Positions 31,579 to 40,672 of a stretch of DNA of 64,000 bases are shown here, piece after piece. This DNA comes from Methylorubrum suomiense. Its GTDB lineage: Bacteria > Pseudomonadota > Alphaproteobacteria > Rhizobiales > Beijerinckiaceae. The stretch is taken from the NCBI RefSeq assembly GCF_022179765.1, contig NZ_BPRE01000007.1:248001-312000 (forward strand). The letters run 5' to 3'. Positions within the stretch are counted from its first letter, which is position 1; every line of letters begins with the position of its first letter. The position numbers were made by a program, and so were the translations under genes. The notes beneath the pieces are model-generated. The model saw only the letters and a list, made by a program, of their open reading frames with translations. It was not told the origin of the DNA and ran no database searches.

Positions 31579-32319
31579 ATGCGTTTCCCCGCTCACTTCC
31601 CTGTTCGCCCGATATCCGCGGTCGCGGTGTTGATGGTCGCTGGGTTGCTCAGCGCCTGTCGGGCCGACCGCGTTGCCACCACCGGCTCGACTTACCCGAT
31701 CGACGTTCGCACCCGCCATCCGATCGTGCTGGCGGATTCCGATCGAACCCTCGACGTCTTTCCCACGGGCATCGGCCATCTTGATCCCCGCCAATCGGCC
31801 GATCTCGAGGCGTTTCTCGTCGAGTATCGCCGCTACGGACGCGGATTGATCACTCTCGAACTCCCGCGCGGCGTTGCCCCGGCCCTGGTCGGACCGGTTG
31901 AGCGCACCGGCGCAGCAATTCGTCGCGTCGGTGGGAATCTAGGCGTGCCGCCGGGCGGATGGTTGATCGGTGGTTATCCGATCGCCAACCCCGCCCTCGC
32001 GTCCCCAATCCGCCTCACCTTCCAGCGCATGCAGGCCAAGGTATCGAGCAAATGCGGGCTATGGCCCCGGGATCTCGGTACGAGCGACCTTCGTGCCGAT
32101 TGGTCAAACGAGCCGCACTGGAATCTGGGCTGCTCGATGCAATCGAACGTCGCCTCTCAAATCGCCGATCCGATCGACCTCGTCCGCGGTCGCCCCGAAG
32201 GCCGCATCGACACCGTCCGGCGCACTCGCGACATCGACGATCTGCGCAATGGCAAGGATCCATCAACCGCTTGGCGGCAGGATGGGAAGACGAACGTCGC
32301 GAACGAGGTGAAGAACTGA
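31579..32319 (+). CDS. cpaD: Tad pilus lipoprotein CpaD
   Basis: A 246-residue outer-membrane lipoprotein with lipobox LLSAC (SAVAVLMVAGLLSAC). The CpaD pattern follows: YPIDVRTRHPIVLADSDRTLDVFPTG, VPPGGWLIGGYPIANP and, at the C-terminus, EPHWNLGCSMQSNVASQIADPIDLVRGRPEG, which is highly conserved. It aids secretin assembly or stability. 92 bases separate it from cpaC. Confidence 0.93.
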   Translation: MRFPAHFPVRPISAVAVLMVAGLLSACRADRVATTGSTYPIDVRTRHPIVLADSDRTLDVFPTGIGHLDPRQSADLEAFLVEYRRYGRGLITLELPRGVAPALVGPVERTGAAIRRVGGNLGVPPGGWLIGGYPIANPALASPIRLTFQRMQAKVSSKCGLWPRDLGTSDLRADWSNEPHWNLGCSMQSNVASQIADPIDLVRGRPEGRIDTVRRTRDIDDLRNGKDPSTAWRQDGKTNVANEVKN

Positions 32320-32383
32320 GCAGCGGCACCCCCGCGCTTCGCCCCCCCTGTGATGTGCGATTATCGAACCGGAAACACGCGTC

Positions 32384-33628
32384 ATGCCGGACATTCACGA
32401 GGCTACAGAGCGGACGATCGCCCCGGTGCCCCGGATCACGATCCAGGCCTTCTGTGAAACGTCCGAGACGGCGGCGATGATTGAGAGCATCGTCTCCGAC
32501 CGGCGGATGCAGAAAGCGCATGTGAAGGTGCAGATGGGCGGTGGCGCCGCCGCGGTCGAAGCCTATCGCCACGCTCCGACGCCGAACGTGATCCTGATCG
32601 AATTTGTTGGGCCGAAATCGCGTCCGCTCGAATGCCTGGACCAACTCGCAGAGGTTTGTGACGAGGGCACGAAAGTGCTCGTGGTCGGACATGTCAACGA
32701 TGTGTTGCTCTATCGGCAATTTATGCAACGTGGCGTGAGCGAGTACCTGATTGCACCGGTAGAGCCCGTCGTGCTGATCACGGCGGTGTCGGATCTGTTT
32801 GCAGCGCCGGGAGCCAAGCCCGTCGGTCGCACGATCGCCGTCTACGGTGCTCGGGGCGGGGTCGGTGCCTCGACGATCGCCCACAACCTGGCATGGACAG
32901 TCGCCCGGGAGCACGGCACCGCGACCGTGATCGCCGATCTCGACATCGCCTTCGGAACCGCGAGCCTCAACTTCAACCAGGACCCGCCCCAGGGCATTGC
33001 CGAGGCCGTGTTCGCTCCCGAACGCCTCGACGCCAACCTGCTCGACCGCTTGCTGTCCAAATGCGCGGACAATCTGAATTTGCTCTCCGCTCCGGCCACT
33101 CTCGATCGCACCATCGATCTGACCGAGCCGGCCTTCGACGCTTTGACGGATCTGCTGCGGGCGGCGGTGCCCTGCATCGTGCTCGATGTCCCGCATCGCT
33201 GGTCGGCTTGGACCCGTCGCGTCCTTGTCTCCGCCGACGAAATCCTGATCGTCGCCTCACCAGATCTCACGTCTCTACGCAACACGAAGAATTTGCTCGC
33301 GCTGCTTCAGGCGAGCAGGCCCAACGATGCTCAAGCGCGGGTCATCCTCAACGGCGTCGGGATGCCCAAGCGCCCGGAAATCTCCGCCAACGACTTCAAG
33401 AAGGCCCTTGATGCCGGCTTGCAGGCCAGCATTCCGTTCGATCCCGCTTTGTTCGGCACGGCGGCGAACAACGGTCAGATGATCGCTGAGGTGCAGGCAG
33501 GGGCGAAGGCCGCCGAGATCTTTTCGGAAATCGCGAGTCTCGTCACCGGCCGGAGCGAGGTGAAACGGGCGCGGGCGAACATCCTTGAACCGCTCTTGGC
33601 GCGCTTGGGCCGCAAGAAGGCATCGTAG
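32384..33628 (+). CDS. cpaE: Pilus assembly ATPase-like protein CpaE/TadZ
   Basis: A 414-residue protein with an N-terminal receiver-like domain (about 1-140, without a normal phospho-site) and a ParA/MinD-type ATPase domain. The Walker-like loop is YGARGGVGASTIAHNLAW, in which the usual second Lys is replaced (GxRGGVGAS), as is typical for TadZ/CpaE. ADLDIAFGTASLNF and LDVPHRWSAW follow. It localises the Tad machinery to a cell pole. It sits between cpaD and cpaF. Confidence 0.94.
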   Translation: MPDIHEATERTIAPVPRITIQAFCETSETAAMIESIVSDRRMQKAHVKVQMGGGAAAVEAYRHAPTPNVILIEFVGPKSRPLECLDQLAEVCDEGTKVLVVGHVNDVLLYRQFMQRGVSEYLIAPVEPVVLITAVSDLFAAPGAKPVGRTIAVYGARGGVGASTIAHNLAWTVAREHGTATVIADLDIAFGTASLNFNQDPPQGIAEAVFAPERLDANLLDRLLSKCADNLNLLSAPATLDRTIDLTEPAFDALTDLLRAAVPCIVLDVPHRWSAWTRRVLVSADEILIVASPDLTSLRNTKNLLALLQASRPNDAQARVILNGVGMPKRPEISANDFKKALDAGLQASIPFDPALFGTAANNGQMIAEVQAGAKAAEIFSEIASLVTGRSEVKRARANILEPLLARLGRKKAS

Positions 33629-33673
33629 GAATGTCGTCCTCTTCACTCTCGTCAGGTGAGGGCGAATAGCGCC

Positions 33674-35128
33674 ATGTTCGGACGTCGCTCCAACTCTGTT
33701 CCCGCTGCTCCGGCCGCACCTGTCGTTTCGGTGGGGAAGGCCCTGCCGCCCGCGCCGGTGCTGCAGGATGAGGTGCGCCCCGCGCGTCCGGAAGCACCAC
33801 CGATTCCGAAACCGGCACCGCCACCTGCCGCGCACAAATCCGAAGAGTATTTCCGTACCAAGAGCATGATCTTCGGGGCGCTGATCGAGGCGATCGATCT
33901 CGCTCAGCTCGCTCGCCTGGATAGCGAATCGGCCCGTGAGGAAATCCGCGACATCGTCACGGAGATCATCGGCCTCAAGAACATCGTGCTGTCGATCGCA
34001 GAGCAGGAGGAGTTGCTCGACGATATCTGCAACGACGTGTTGGGCTATGGCCCGCTCGAGCCGTTGCTTGCCCGGGACGACATCGCCGACGTGATGGTGA
34101 ACGGTGCTGATCGGACATTCATCGAGGTCGCCGGCAAGATCCAGCTCACCAATGTGCGGTTTCGCGACAATCAGCAGCTGATGAACATCTGCCAGCGTAT
34201 CGTCAGTCAGGTCGGGCGCCGCGTCGATGAATCTTCGCCGATCTGTGACGCACGCCTTCCCGACGGCTCGCGCGTCAACGTCATCGCCCCCCCGCTCGCC
34301 ATCGATGGACCGGCCCTGACCATCCGTAAGTTCAAAAAGGATAAGCTGACTCTCGATCAACTCGTTCGCTTCGGCGCCATTTCGCCTGAGGGTGCGAAAA
34401 TCTTGCAGATCATCGGCAAGGTTCGCTGCAACGTCGTCATATCCGGAGGTACGGGTTCGGGAAAGACAACGCTGCTCAACTGCCTCACGGCCTTTATCGA
34501 GAACGATGAGCGCATCATCACCTGCGAAGATGCCGCCGAATTGCAGCTTCAGCAGCCACATGTGGTCCGCCTCGAAACACGGCCCCCAAATCTTGAGGGT
34601 CAAGGCCAGATCACCATGCGTGATCTCGTCAAGAACTGCCTGCGTATGCGCCCCGAGCGCATCATCGTCGGCGAGGTGCGTGGTCCGGAGGCGTTCGATC
34701 TGCTGCAAGCCATGAACACCGGCCATGACGGCTCGATGGGAACGCTGCACTCGAACTCGCCGCGCGAATGTCTCGCTCGTATCGAATCGATGATCACCAT
34801 GGGCGGCTTCTCGCTGCCTTCGCGGACCCTGCGCGAGATGATCACCGGTTCGGTCGACGTCATCATCCAGGCCATGCGCATGCGCGACGGCTCGCGACGC
34901 ATCACCCACATCACCGAAGTGCTGGGGATGGAAGGCGATGTCATTATCACCCAGGATCTGTTCGTTTACGACGTGCTCGGTGAGGATGCGAGCGGCCGAT
35001 TGATCGGTCGTCACCGTTCGACCGGGATCGGTCGCCCGCGCTTCTGGGATCGCGCGCGGTATTACGGCGAGGAGCGCGCGCTGGCGGAGGCACTCGACGC
35101 TGCTGCTCTGGCCGGAGAGGCGGCATGA
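33674..35128 (+). CDS. cpaF: Pilus secretion ATPase CpaF/TadA
   Basis: A 484-residue hexameric type II/IV secretion ATPase that powers pilus extension and retraction. After a Pro-rich start (to about residue 55) come the N-domain, Walker [13 protein letters not shown], Asp box (CEDAAELQL), Walker [13 protein letters not shown] and the His box region [15 protein letters not shown]. The ATG at 33674 was chosen over a GTG at 33656 by fit to the usual MFG start. Its stop overlaps the tadB start by four bases (ATGA). Confidence 0.96.
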   Translation: MFGRRSNSVPAAPAAPVVSVGKALPPAPVLQDEVRPARPEAPPIPKPAPPPAAHKSEEYFRTKSMIFGALIEAIDLAQLARLDSESAREEIRDIVTEIIGLKNIVLSIAEQEELLDDICNDVLGYGPLEPLLARDDIADVMVNGADRTFIEVAGKIQLTNVRFRDNQQLMNICQRIVSQVGRRVDESSPICDARLPDGSRVNVIAPPLAIDGPALTIRKFKKDKLTLDQLVRFGAISPEGAKILQIIGKVRCNVVISGGTGSGKTTLLNCLTAFIENDERIITCEDAAELQLQQPHVVRLETRPPNLEGQGQITMRDLVKNCLRMRPERIIVGEVRGPEAFDLLQAMNTGHDGSMGTLHSNSPRECLARIESMITMGGFSLPSRTLREMITGSVDVIIQAMRMRDGSRRITHITEVLGMEGDVIITQDLFVYDVLGEDASGRLIGRHRSTGIGRPRFWDRARYYGEERALAEALDAAALAGEAA

Positions 35129-36096
35129 GCATACCGAACCTTCCTCTTGTGGCAGGCTTGGTCGCCGTGGCGGCGGGGGCTGTCGCCTATGTCACGCTCA
35201 TGCCCTTGCTTTCCGGCGAGCGCCGAGCGGAGCAGCGTCGTAAGTCGGTCGGCCAAAGCCGTTCCGTCAGCGCCGAGCGCGCCCTTGCTTCCAATCGACG
35301 GGAGCAGGTCGCTAAGAGCCTCAAGGAACTGGAAGCGAAAAAGGACAGCACCAAAGTTACCTTGGAGCTGAAGCTCGCCAGAGCGGGCCTTGATTGGACG
35401 CCACGAAAATATCAGGTTGTCTCGGTGCTGATTGCCGTGGCGCTTGCCTTCGGCGTTTTCTTAGTCTCCGACAACTTTTACGTTGCATTGCTGGCGATGT
35501 TCGCGGGCGGCCTCGGTGTCCCTGTCTGGATGCTGAAGCACCTGCAGAAGAGGCGCATCGCTGGCTTCATCGACGAATTGCCCAATGCCATCGACGTGAT
35601 CGTCCGTGGCCTCAAGTCCGGCATTCCCCTCGGCGATTGCCTCCGGATCATCGCCCGCGAGGCGAAAGAGCCGCTGAAATCGGAGTTCAAGGCTGCGAAC
35701 GAGGCTCAGACACTTGGCCTGTCGATGTCGGAGGCGATTCAACGCATGTATGAGCGCGTGCCGGTGACGGAGGTCAATTTTTTCGCCGTAGTGATCGGTA
35801 TTCAAGCCAAAGCGGGCGGCAACTTATCTGAAGCCCTTGGTAATTTGTCGCGCGTTCTACGCGAGCGCAAGAAGATGGCGGGCAAGGTTGCAGCTATGAG
35901 TATGGAGGCAAAGGTTTCTGCGGGAATTATTGCGGCGCTTCCTTTCGTGGTGGCTTCAACGACCTATTTTTCAAATCCTGATTACATCTCTCTCCTGTGG
36001 ACGACCTGGATCGGAAAGGTGGCGCTCGCAGCATCTGGTATCTGGATGGGTCTCGGGATCTTGATGATGCGGAAAATGATTAACTTCGACGTTTGA
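35125..36096 (+). CDS. tadB: Tad inner-membrane platform protein TadB
   Basis: A 323-residue GspF-domain membrane protein. An N-terminal helix, a cytoplasmic region, a helix pair (VVSVLIAVALAFGVFLVS, NFYVALLAMFAGGLGVPVWML), the T2SSF domain (FIDELPNAIDVIVRGLKSGIPLGDCLRIIA to GGNLSEALGNLSRVLRERKKM) and two C-terminal helices are seen. It forms the pilus platform with TadC. A 159-base space follows before tadC, without visible elements beyond the tadC binding site. Confidence 0.94.
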   Translation: MSIPNLPLVAGLVAVAAGAVAYVTLMPLLSGERRAEQRRKSVGQSRSVSAERALASNRREQVAKSLKELEAKKDSTKVTLELKLARAGLDWTPRKYQVVSVLIAVALAFGVFLVSDNFYVALLAMFAGGLGVPVWMLKHLQKRRIAGFIDELPNAIDVIVRGLKSGIPLGDCLRIIAREAKEPLKSEFKAANEAQTLGLSMSEAIQRMYERVPVTEVNFFAVVIGIQAKAGGNLSEALGNLSRVLRERKKMAGKVAAMSMEAKVSAGIIAALPFVVASTTYFSNPDYISLLWTTWIGKVALAASGIWMGLGILMMRKMINFDV

Positions 36097-36255
36097 AGAT
36101 AGTCGTTATTTTAAGGGGCAATAGACATTCTGTGCATCGCACGGTGTGACGCGGCCACCAGCATGCTTCCCGGAACTGCAACATGCTTGCAGTGATACCA
36201 CGAGCCCAGTGAGGGGTTCCGGAGCGGTGGCGCGGAGGGGACGAAGAGGCGAGTG

Positions 36256-37227
36256 ATGCTGGAACAGATGGTCGAAACGGCTTTTCAGCCGCGCTCTATC
36301 GCCGCCGTGCTGACGGGCATTGCTGCTGCCGCGACAGTCTACACGCTCGTTCAGCCGCTGCTGGAAACGGATGAACTCGGCAAGCGCATGAAGCTCGTGA
36401 GTGACGAGCGCGAGCAGATGCGGGTGCGTGAGCGGGAGCGGCTTTCAAATCGCGTAACACTGCGCACGGAGCCCAAGGCTTACATGAAGCGGGTGGTGGA
36501 GCAGTTTAACCTCACACGCTGGCTCGGGACAGAGACAGCCAAGGCAAAACTGGTTCTGGCTGGCCACCGCGGCGCGGGCGCCGAAACAGCCTTCCTCTTC
36601 TTTCGCCTCGTGATGCCCATCGGCGTCACCATTGTGGCCTTGTTCTACTTGTTCGTGCTGCAAGTCCTCGACCAGCCTCTCATGATTCGTGCCGGGCTCG
36701 TGGTGCTGGCGGGTTTCATCGGTATGAAATTGCCCGAACTCTACCTAAGCAACCTCACCTCCAAACGGCAGGCACAGATCCGTCAAGCTTGGCCCGATGC
36801 GCTCGATATGTGCTTGATCTGCGTCGAATCGGGAATGTCTTCGGAAAACGCGTTCCGTCGGGTCAGTCTCGAGATTGCGACGCAATCGGCCGTCCTTGCC
36901 GAAGAATTGGCGTTGCTCAATGCAGAATTGTCATATCTGCCGGATCGGCGTGTGGCCTACGAAAACTTGGCCCTGCGTACGGGCCTGGAGCCGGTGAAGT
37001 CACTCACCACAGCCCTCATCCAAGCAGAGCGTTATGGCACACCGGTGGGGCAGGCCTTACGCGTGCTGGCCCAGGAAAGCCGGGACATCCGCATGAACGA
37101 GGCGGAGAAGAAAGCCGCTGCACTGCCGCCGAAGTTGACGGTCCCGATGATTGTCTTTTTCCTCCCGGTCTTGTTCGTCGTCATCATGACGCCGGCAGCC
37201 ATTCAAGCTTTTGCATTGATGAAGTGA
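36256..37227 (+). CDS. tadC: Tad inner-membrane platform protein TadC
   Basis: A 323-residue GspF-domain protein paralogous to TadB. The T2SSF domain contains QIRQAWPDALDMCLICVESGMSSENAFRRVS and RTGLEPVKSLTTALIQAERYGTPVGQALRVLAQESRD, followed by two helices (VPMIVFFLPVLFVVIMTPAAIQAF). The ATG at 36256 has AGAGGCG upstream. It is the last tad gene in the window; tadD, tadE, tadF and tadG homologues are not present here. Confidence 0.94.
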   Translation: MLEQMVETAFQPRSIAAVLTGIAAAATVYTLVQPLLETDELGKRMKLVSDEREQMRVRERERLSNRVTLRTEPKAYMKRVVEQFNLTRWLGTETAKAKLVLAGHRGAGAETAFLFFRLVMPIGVTIVALFYLFVLQVLDQPLMIRAGLVVLAGFIGMKLPELYLSNLTSKRQAQIRQAWPDALDMCLICVESGMSSENAFRRVSLEIATQSAVLAEELALLNAELSYLPDRRVAYENLALRTGLEPVKSLTTALIQAERYGTPVGQALRVLAQESRDIRMNEAEKKAAALPPKLTVPMIVFFLPVLFVVIMTPAAIQAFALMK

Positions 37228-37252
37228 GGCGTCGAGCCCGCGAAAATCGATC

Positions 37253-38302
37253 TCAGCGCGTCGTCGGCTCATCCCGGTCCCAATAGCCCACGACAAGATG
37301 TTTCTCTCGGCTCAAGCCCCGCTCGCTGCGCAAAATGCGGCGCAGAGAGCGGGCGATCGTCGATTCACAGCCGGCCCAGACGAAAACGTCGGCCGTCATC
37401 GGAAATTCGAGGCGCCGCACACTGTCGATAAGCGGGCTCTCGGCATCTGCCCGTCGCTCGAGCCACCGCACAGGCACGCCCTCAAAGGCACGCAGGGGAT
37501 AGTGCGTCGCTTCGCTCTCCGCCTCAAGCAGCACGATGCCCTGCGCATCGGCGGGCATGGCGTCCAGGATGCGGGCAATGGCCGGTAGGGCCGTCTCGTC
37601 GCCGACGAGCAATGTCCAGGCGGCGGGTGACGCGGTCCGACCTAGGGGGCCGGCGATGCCGCAGATCGCGCCGGGCTCCGCATGCAGGGCGAAGCGCGCC
37701 CCGGGGCCAGGGGCGTCGTGCAGCACGAAATCGATCTCTACCGTTTTGGCCTCGGCGCGGCGGATCGTGTAGTAGCGCATATCCGGGCGCCGAGTGGCGT
37801 CCGGCCAGATCGTGCGCCCGTCGGGTCCCGGGCGGGGCCATTCCGGACGCGCCACGTCCGGCGGCGGCAGATAGAGCCGCACGTGCAGGTTCTCATGATC
37901 GGCGAAGCGGCCGAGATCCGCACCGGTAAAGGTGAGCCGACGAAGGCGCGGGGTGAGCGATCGGCCCTCGACGAGTCGAAGCTCGCGAAAGTTCGAGAAG
38001 GTCTCGGCCCCCGCCGTGAAGCCCGACCAGACGATCTGGGGGGGATCGCCTCCGGCGAAGTCGACGACGTTGGACGCGACCACGGAGCGCATCATCTCCA
38101 GGCCCCCCTCGTCCGGCGCTTCGACCCGCACCCGGAGGATGCCCCCATCCGGCTCGAGCGTGGCATCGCCGAGGCCGAGATGCACCACGACGCGGCGTCC
38201 TATCCGGTCGTGAGCGACATCGTGAGCATTCATGTGATCAACGAGATCGGCGACGAGCCGTTCGGGATCCGACAATGCCACCGCGGCCTCGGAGAACATC
38301 AT
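37253..38302 (-). CDS. DUF2218/siderophore-interacting FAD reductase fusion
   Basis: A 349-residue protein. The N-terminal about 90 residues (LVADLVDHMNAHDVAHD, DEGGLEMMRSVVASNVVDFAG) form a DUF2218 domain. The rest is a ferredoxin-reductase-like siderophore-interacting protein with FAD-binding MRYYTIRRAE, GPLGRTASPAAWTLLVGDETALPAIARIL and a C-terminal VWAGCESTIARSLRRILRSE with LVVGYW. It would reduce ferric siderophore in the cytoplasm. AGGAG lies ten bases before the ATG at 38302. It is divergent from the mbtH-led importer operon. Confidence 0.9.
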   Translation of the reverse strand: MMFSEAAVALSDPERLVADLVDHMNAHDVAHDRIGRRVVVHLGLGDATLEPDGGILRVRVEAPDEGGLEMMRSVVASNVVDFAGGDPPQIVWSGFTAGAETFSNFRELRLVEGRSLTPRLRRLTFTGADLGRFADHENLHVRLYLPPPDVARPEWPRPGPDGRTIWPDATRRPDMRYYTIRRAEAKTVEIDFVLHDAPGPGARFALHAEPGAICGIAGPLGRTASPAAWTLLVGDETALPAIARILDAMPADAQGIVLLEAESEATHYPLRAFEGVPVRWLERRADAESPLIDSVRRLEFPMTADVFVWAGCESTIARSLRRILRSERGLSREKHLVVGYWDRDEPTTR

Positions 38303-38655
38303 CGCGGATCGGCTCCTGTCGGCACATCGAGCAACACATCCGGCCAATCCGATTGGTCCGTCCGCGCACGTTGGATCACATCCAAGGGCGAGAGTTGTTG
38401 CTGGGTCGAAGATAAAACACCTCACTAACTAAGAGACGATCGCTCCGAGCGTCAATCAACAAATCGTCCCGCGTCGAGAAGCGGACAAAGCTGCATATTT
38501 TACTTATTCCAGACTGGAGCACAGAGTCGCCCAAGAGCGGATGGGGACGCCTAAATTTTTCGGATCCCGGGTCGTCACCGCTTCGAGTCGCTTCGAAGGA
38601 CCCCGCTTCTGGCGGTGTGTTCGAAGCCGAGCGTCATCGAAGCAGGGTGAATCCG
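38303..38655. promoter_or_regulatory. Divergent promoter region of the siderophore genes
   Basis: 353 bases without a gene. For the minus-strand reductase gene a pair TTGACG (38455-38450) and TAGTTA (38431-38426) with 18-base spacing is a fair promoter. An AT-rich patch around 38495-38510 could serve the mbtH side. I could not identify a convincing Fur, RirA or Irr box by eye, although iron control is expected. Confidence 0.35.
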
Positions 38656-38874
38656 ATGAGTTTCGACCGCGACGACATCCAGTTCCACGTCGTCGTGAAC
38701 GACGAGGACCAGTACTCGATCTGGCCCGACTTCAAGCCGACTCCCGAAGGATGGCGCCGCGTCGGCGTCAGCGGGGACAAGGCCACCTGCTTGAAGCACA
38801 TCGAGTCCGTCTGGCTCGACATGCGCCCGCGTAGCCTGCGCGAGGCGATGGACCGTGACGCCAGCCGCGCCTGA
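38656..38874 (+). CDS. MbtH-like protein
   Basis: A 72-residue MbtH-family protein, a cofactor of NRPS adenylation domains. The signature is complete: [25 protein letters not shown], then [23 protein letters not shown], with all three invariant Trp. No NRPS gene is present in the window. It is first in a run mbtH, tauD/syrP-like, ABC ATPase, permease, binding protein, the same order as orbH-orbG-orbC-orbD-orbB of the Burkholderia ornibactin locus. Confidence 0.95.
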   Translation: MSFDRDDIQFHVVVNDEDQYSIWPDFKPTPEGWRRVGVSGDKATCLKHIESVWLDMRPRSLREAMDRDASRA

Positions 38875-38901
38875 AACCGCCGCTGATCGAGGAAGCCGAC
38901 C

Positions 38902-39840
38902 ATGACCGCTCTCGCACTTCCCGTCCTGCTCCAAGGCGATGGCCCGTTGATCCGGGCGAAGGACGCACGCGATTCCGAGATTCGCGACGCGCTCGGCGCT
39001 GTCGGCGCTGTCCTATTGCGCGGTTACACGGTCGAGAGCGTCGAGGCATTTCGGGCTTTCGCCGCCGCCTTCGGCCATCCGCTTCTCTCTTATGAGTTCG
39101 GCTCGACGCCGCGCAGCAAGGTCGAGAGCGGTGTCTATTCCTCGACCGAATATCCGGCGCATCGCGAGATCCCGTTACACAACGAGCAATCCTACACGCG
39201 CGACTGGCCGCTGCGGATCTGGTTCCACTGCGTCACCGCCTCCCCTGAAGGAGGAGCGACCCCTCTCGCGGACAGCCGTGCGATCTACCGCGCGCTCGAC
39301 CCGGATTTGCGGGACCGGTTCGCGCGGAATGGGCTTCGCTACGTGCGCAATTTCGGCAACGGCCTCGATCTGCCCTGGACCAAGGTGTTCAACACCGAGG
39401 ATCGAAGCGCCGTCGAGTCCTATTGCCGGGATCACGCCATCGACTTCACTTGGAAGGAGGATGGTGAGCTGCGCACCAGTCAGCTGTGCCAAGCGGTGGC
39501 CAAGCATCCCCGCACCGGCGAGGATGTATGGTTCAATCAGGCCCACCTGTTCCACGTCTCGGCCCTCGACGCGGTGGAGCGCGAAGTGCTGCTGGACACG
39601 GTCGGGGAAGACGAACTCCCGCGCAACGTGTATTTCGGCGACGGGAGCCCGATTCCCGATGCGGAGCTCGATGCCGTGCGCGCCGTGCTCGATGCCGAGA
39701 AGGTGAGCTTCCCGTGGCAGGCGGGTGACGTGCTCATGCTGGACAACATGCTGATCATGCACGGTCGCGAACCCTATGCGGGACCGCGCAAGGTCGTGGT
39801 CGCCATGGCCGAGGCCCACGGGATGAGCCGAGCAGCATGA
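38902..39840 (+). CDS. TauD/SyrP-like Fe(II)/2-oxoglutarate dioxygenase
   Basis: A 312-residue non-heme iron oxygenase of the type that beta-hydroxylates aspartyl residues in siderophore peptides (SyrP, OrbG). The iron site is HNE in EIPLHNEQSYTRDWPLRIWFHC, and the distal His and 2-oxoglutarate Arg lie in MLDNMLIMHGREPYAGPRKV. The length fits the group. It lies 27 bases after mbtH. Its substrate should be an NRPS-bound or free amino acid, but no NRPS is adjacent. Confidence 0.88.
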   Translation: MTALALPVLLQGDGPLIRAKDARDSEIRDALGAVGAVLLRGYTVESVEAFRAFAAAFGHPLLSYEFGSTPRSKVESGVYSSTEYPAHREIPLHNEQSYTRDWPLRIWFHCVTASPEGGATPLADSRAIYRALDPDLRDRFARNGLRYVRNFGNGLDLPWTKVFNTEDRSAVESYCRDHAIDFTWKEDGELRTSQLCQAVAKHPRTGEDVWFNQAHLFHVSALDAVEREVLLDTVGEDELPRNVYFGDGSPIPDAELDAVRAVLDAEKVSFPWQAGDVLMLDNMLIMHGREPYAGPRKVVVAMAEAHGMSRAA

Positions 39841-39850
39841 GCGTGACGGC

Positions 39851-40672
39851 ATGAGCGGCGCCATCGCGCTCGAAGGTCGGACGCTCACCGTCGCCTATGG
39901 CGGGCGGCGGGTTCTCGACGGCCTCGAGGTGGCGATCACCGCGGGCGGCGTAACGGCCCTGTGCGGTCCGAATGGATGCGGAAAGTCGACGCTGCTGCGC
40001 GCTCTGGCCGGATTGCAGCCCATCCAAGCCGGCAGCGTGAGGATTGACGGGCGCGCGCTCGGCACGTTGCGACGCCGTGAGCGGGCCCGCGCGCTGGCGC
40101 TGCTGGCTCAGGCCAATGAGGTCCCGGCGGGGCTGACGGTGTTCGAGCTGGCGGCCTATGGGCGTCACGCCCATCGCCCGTTGATCGGCGGGCTCTCGAC
40201 GACCGATCGCACCGCGATCCTCGACGCTCTCTCCGCCACGGGCCTGCGCGAGCATGCCGCCCGTGACGTCACGGCCCTCTCGGGGGGCGAGCGGCAACGC
40301 GCCTGGATTGCCATGGCACTCGCGCAGCAATGCCGCGTGCTCCTCCTCGACGAGCCGACGACCTGGCTCGACGTGCGCCATCAGGTCGAGCTGGTCCTGG
40401 CCCTCAAGGCTCTCAATCGCGAGCGGGGCATCACCATCGTCTGCGTGCTGCACGACCTCAACCAGGCTGCGGCCTTGGCGGACCGGGTGCTGCTGATGCA
40501 GGCGGGCCGCATCCTCCATGACGGTCCGCCGGACCAAGTGCTGACGCCGGACAATTTGGCCGAGGTCTACGGCGTCGAGATGTGGCGGCTCGACCACCCG
40601 GAATCGGCGGCGCCTCTCTGTGTCCCGGCTTTCGCTCCGGTGCGGCACCGGTCCCACGAATTCCGCTCGTGA
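39851..40672 (+). CDS. Iron-siderophore ABC transporter ATPase
   Basis: A 273-residue ATP-binding subunit of the FecE/FhuC type. Walker A GPNGCGKSTLLRAL, Q-loop LLAQANEVP, signature LSGGERQRAWIAMAL, Walker B RVLLLDEPTTWLD and H-loop VLHDLNQAA are all intact. It starts 10 bases after the dioxygenase stop, and the permease GTG start overlaps its stop. It energises import of ferric siderophore. Confidence 0.95.
   Translation: MSGAIALEGRTLTVAYGGRRVLDGLEVAITAGGVTALCGPNGCGKSTLLRALAGLQPIQAGSVRIDGRALGTLRRRERARALALLAQANEVPAGLTVFELAAYGRHAHRPLIGGLSTTDRTAILDALSATGLREHAARDVTALSGGERQRAWIAMALAQQCRVLLLDEPTTWLDVRHQVELVLALKALNRERGITIVCVLHDLNQAAALADRVLLMQAGRILHDGPPDQVLTPDNLAEVYGVEMWRLDHPESAAPLCVPAFAPVRHRSHEFRS

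Noticed and set aside
32384..33628. Loss of the Walker A lysine in CpaE read as a defective gene
   Set aside because: The GxRGGVGAS form is usual for CpaE/TadZ proteins, so it is not a sign of decay.
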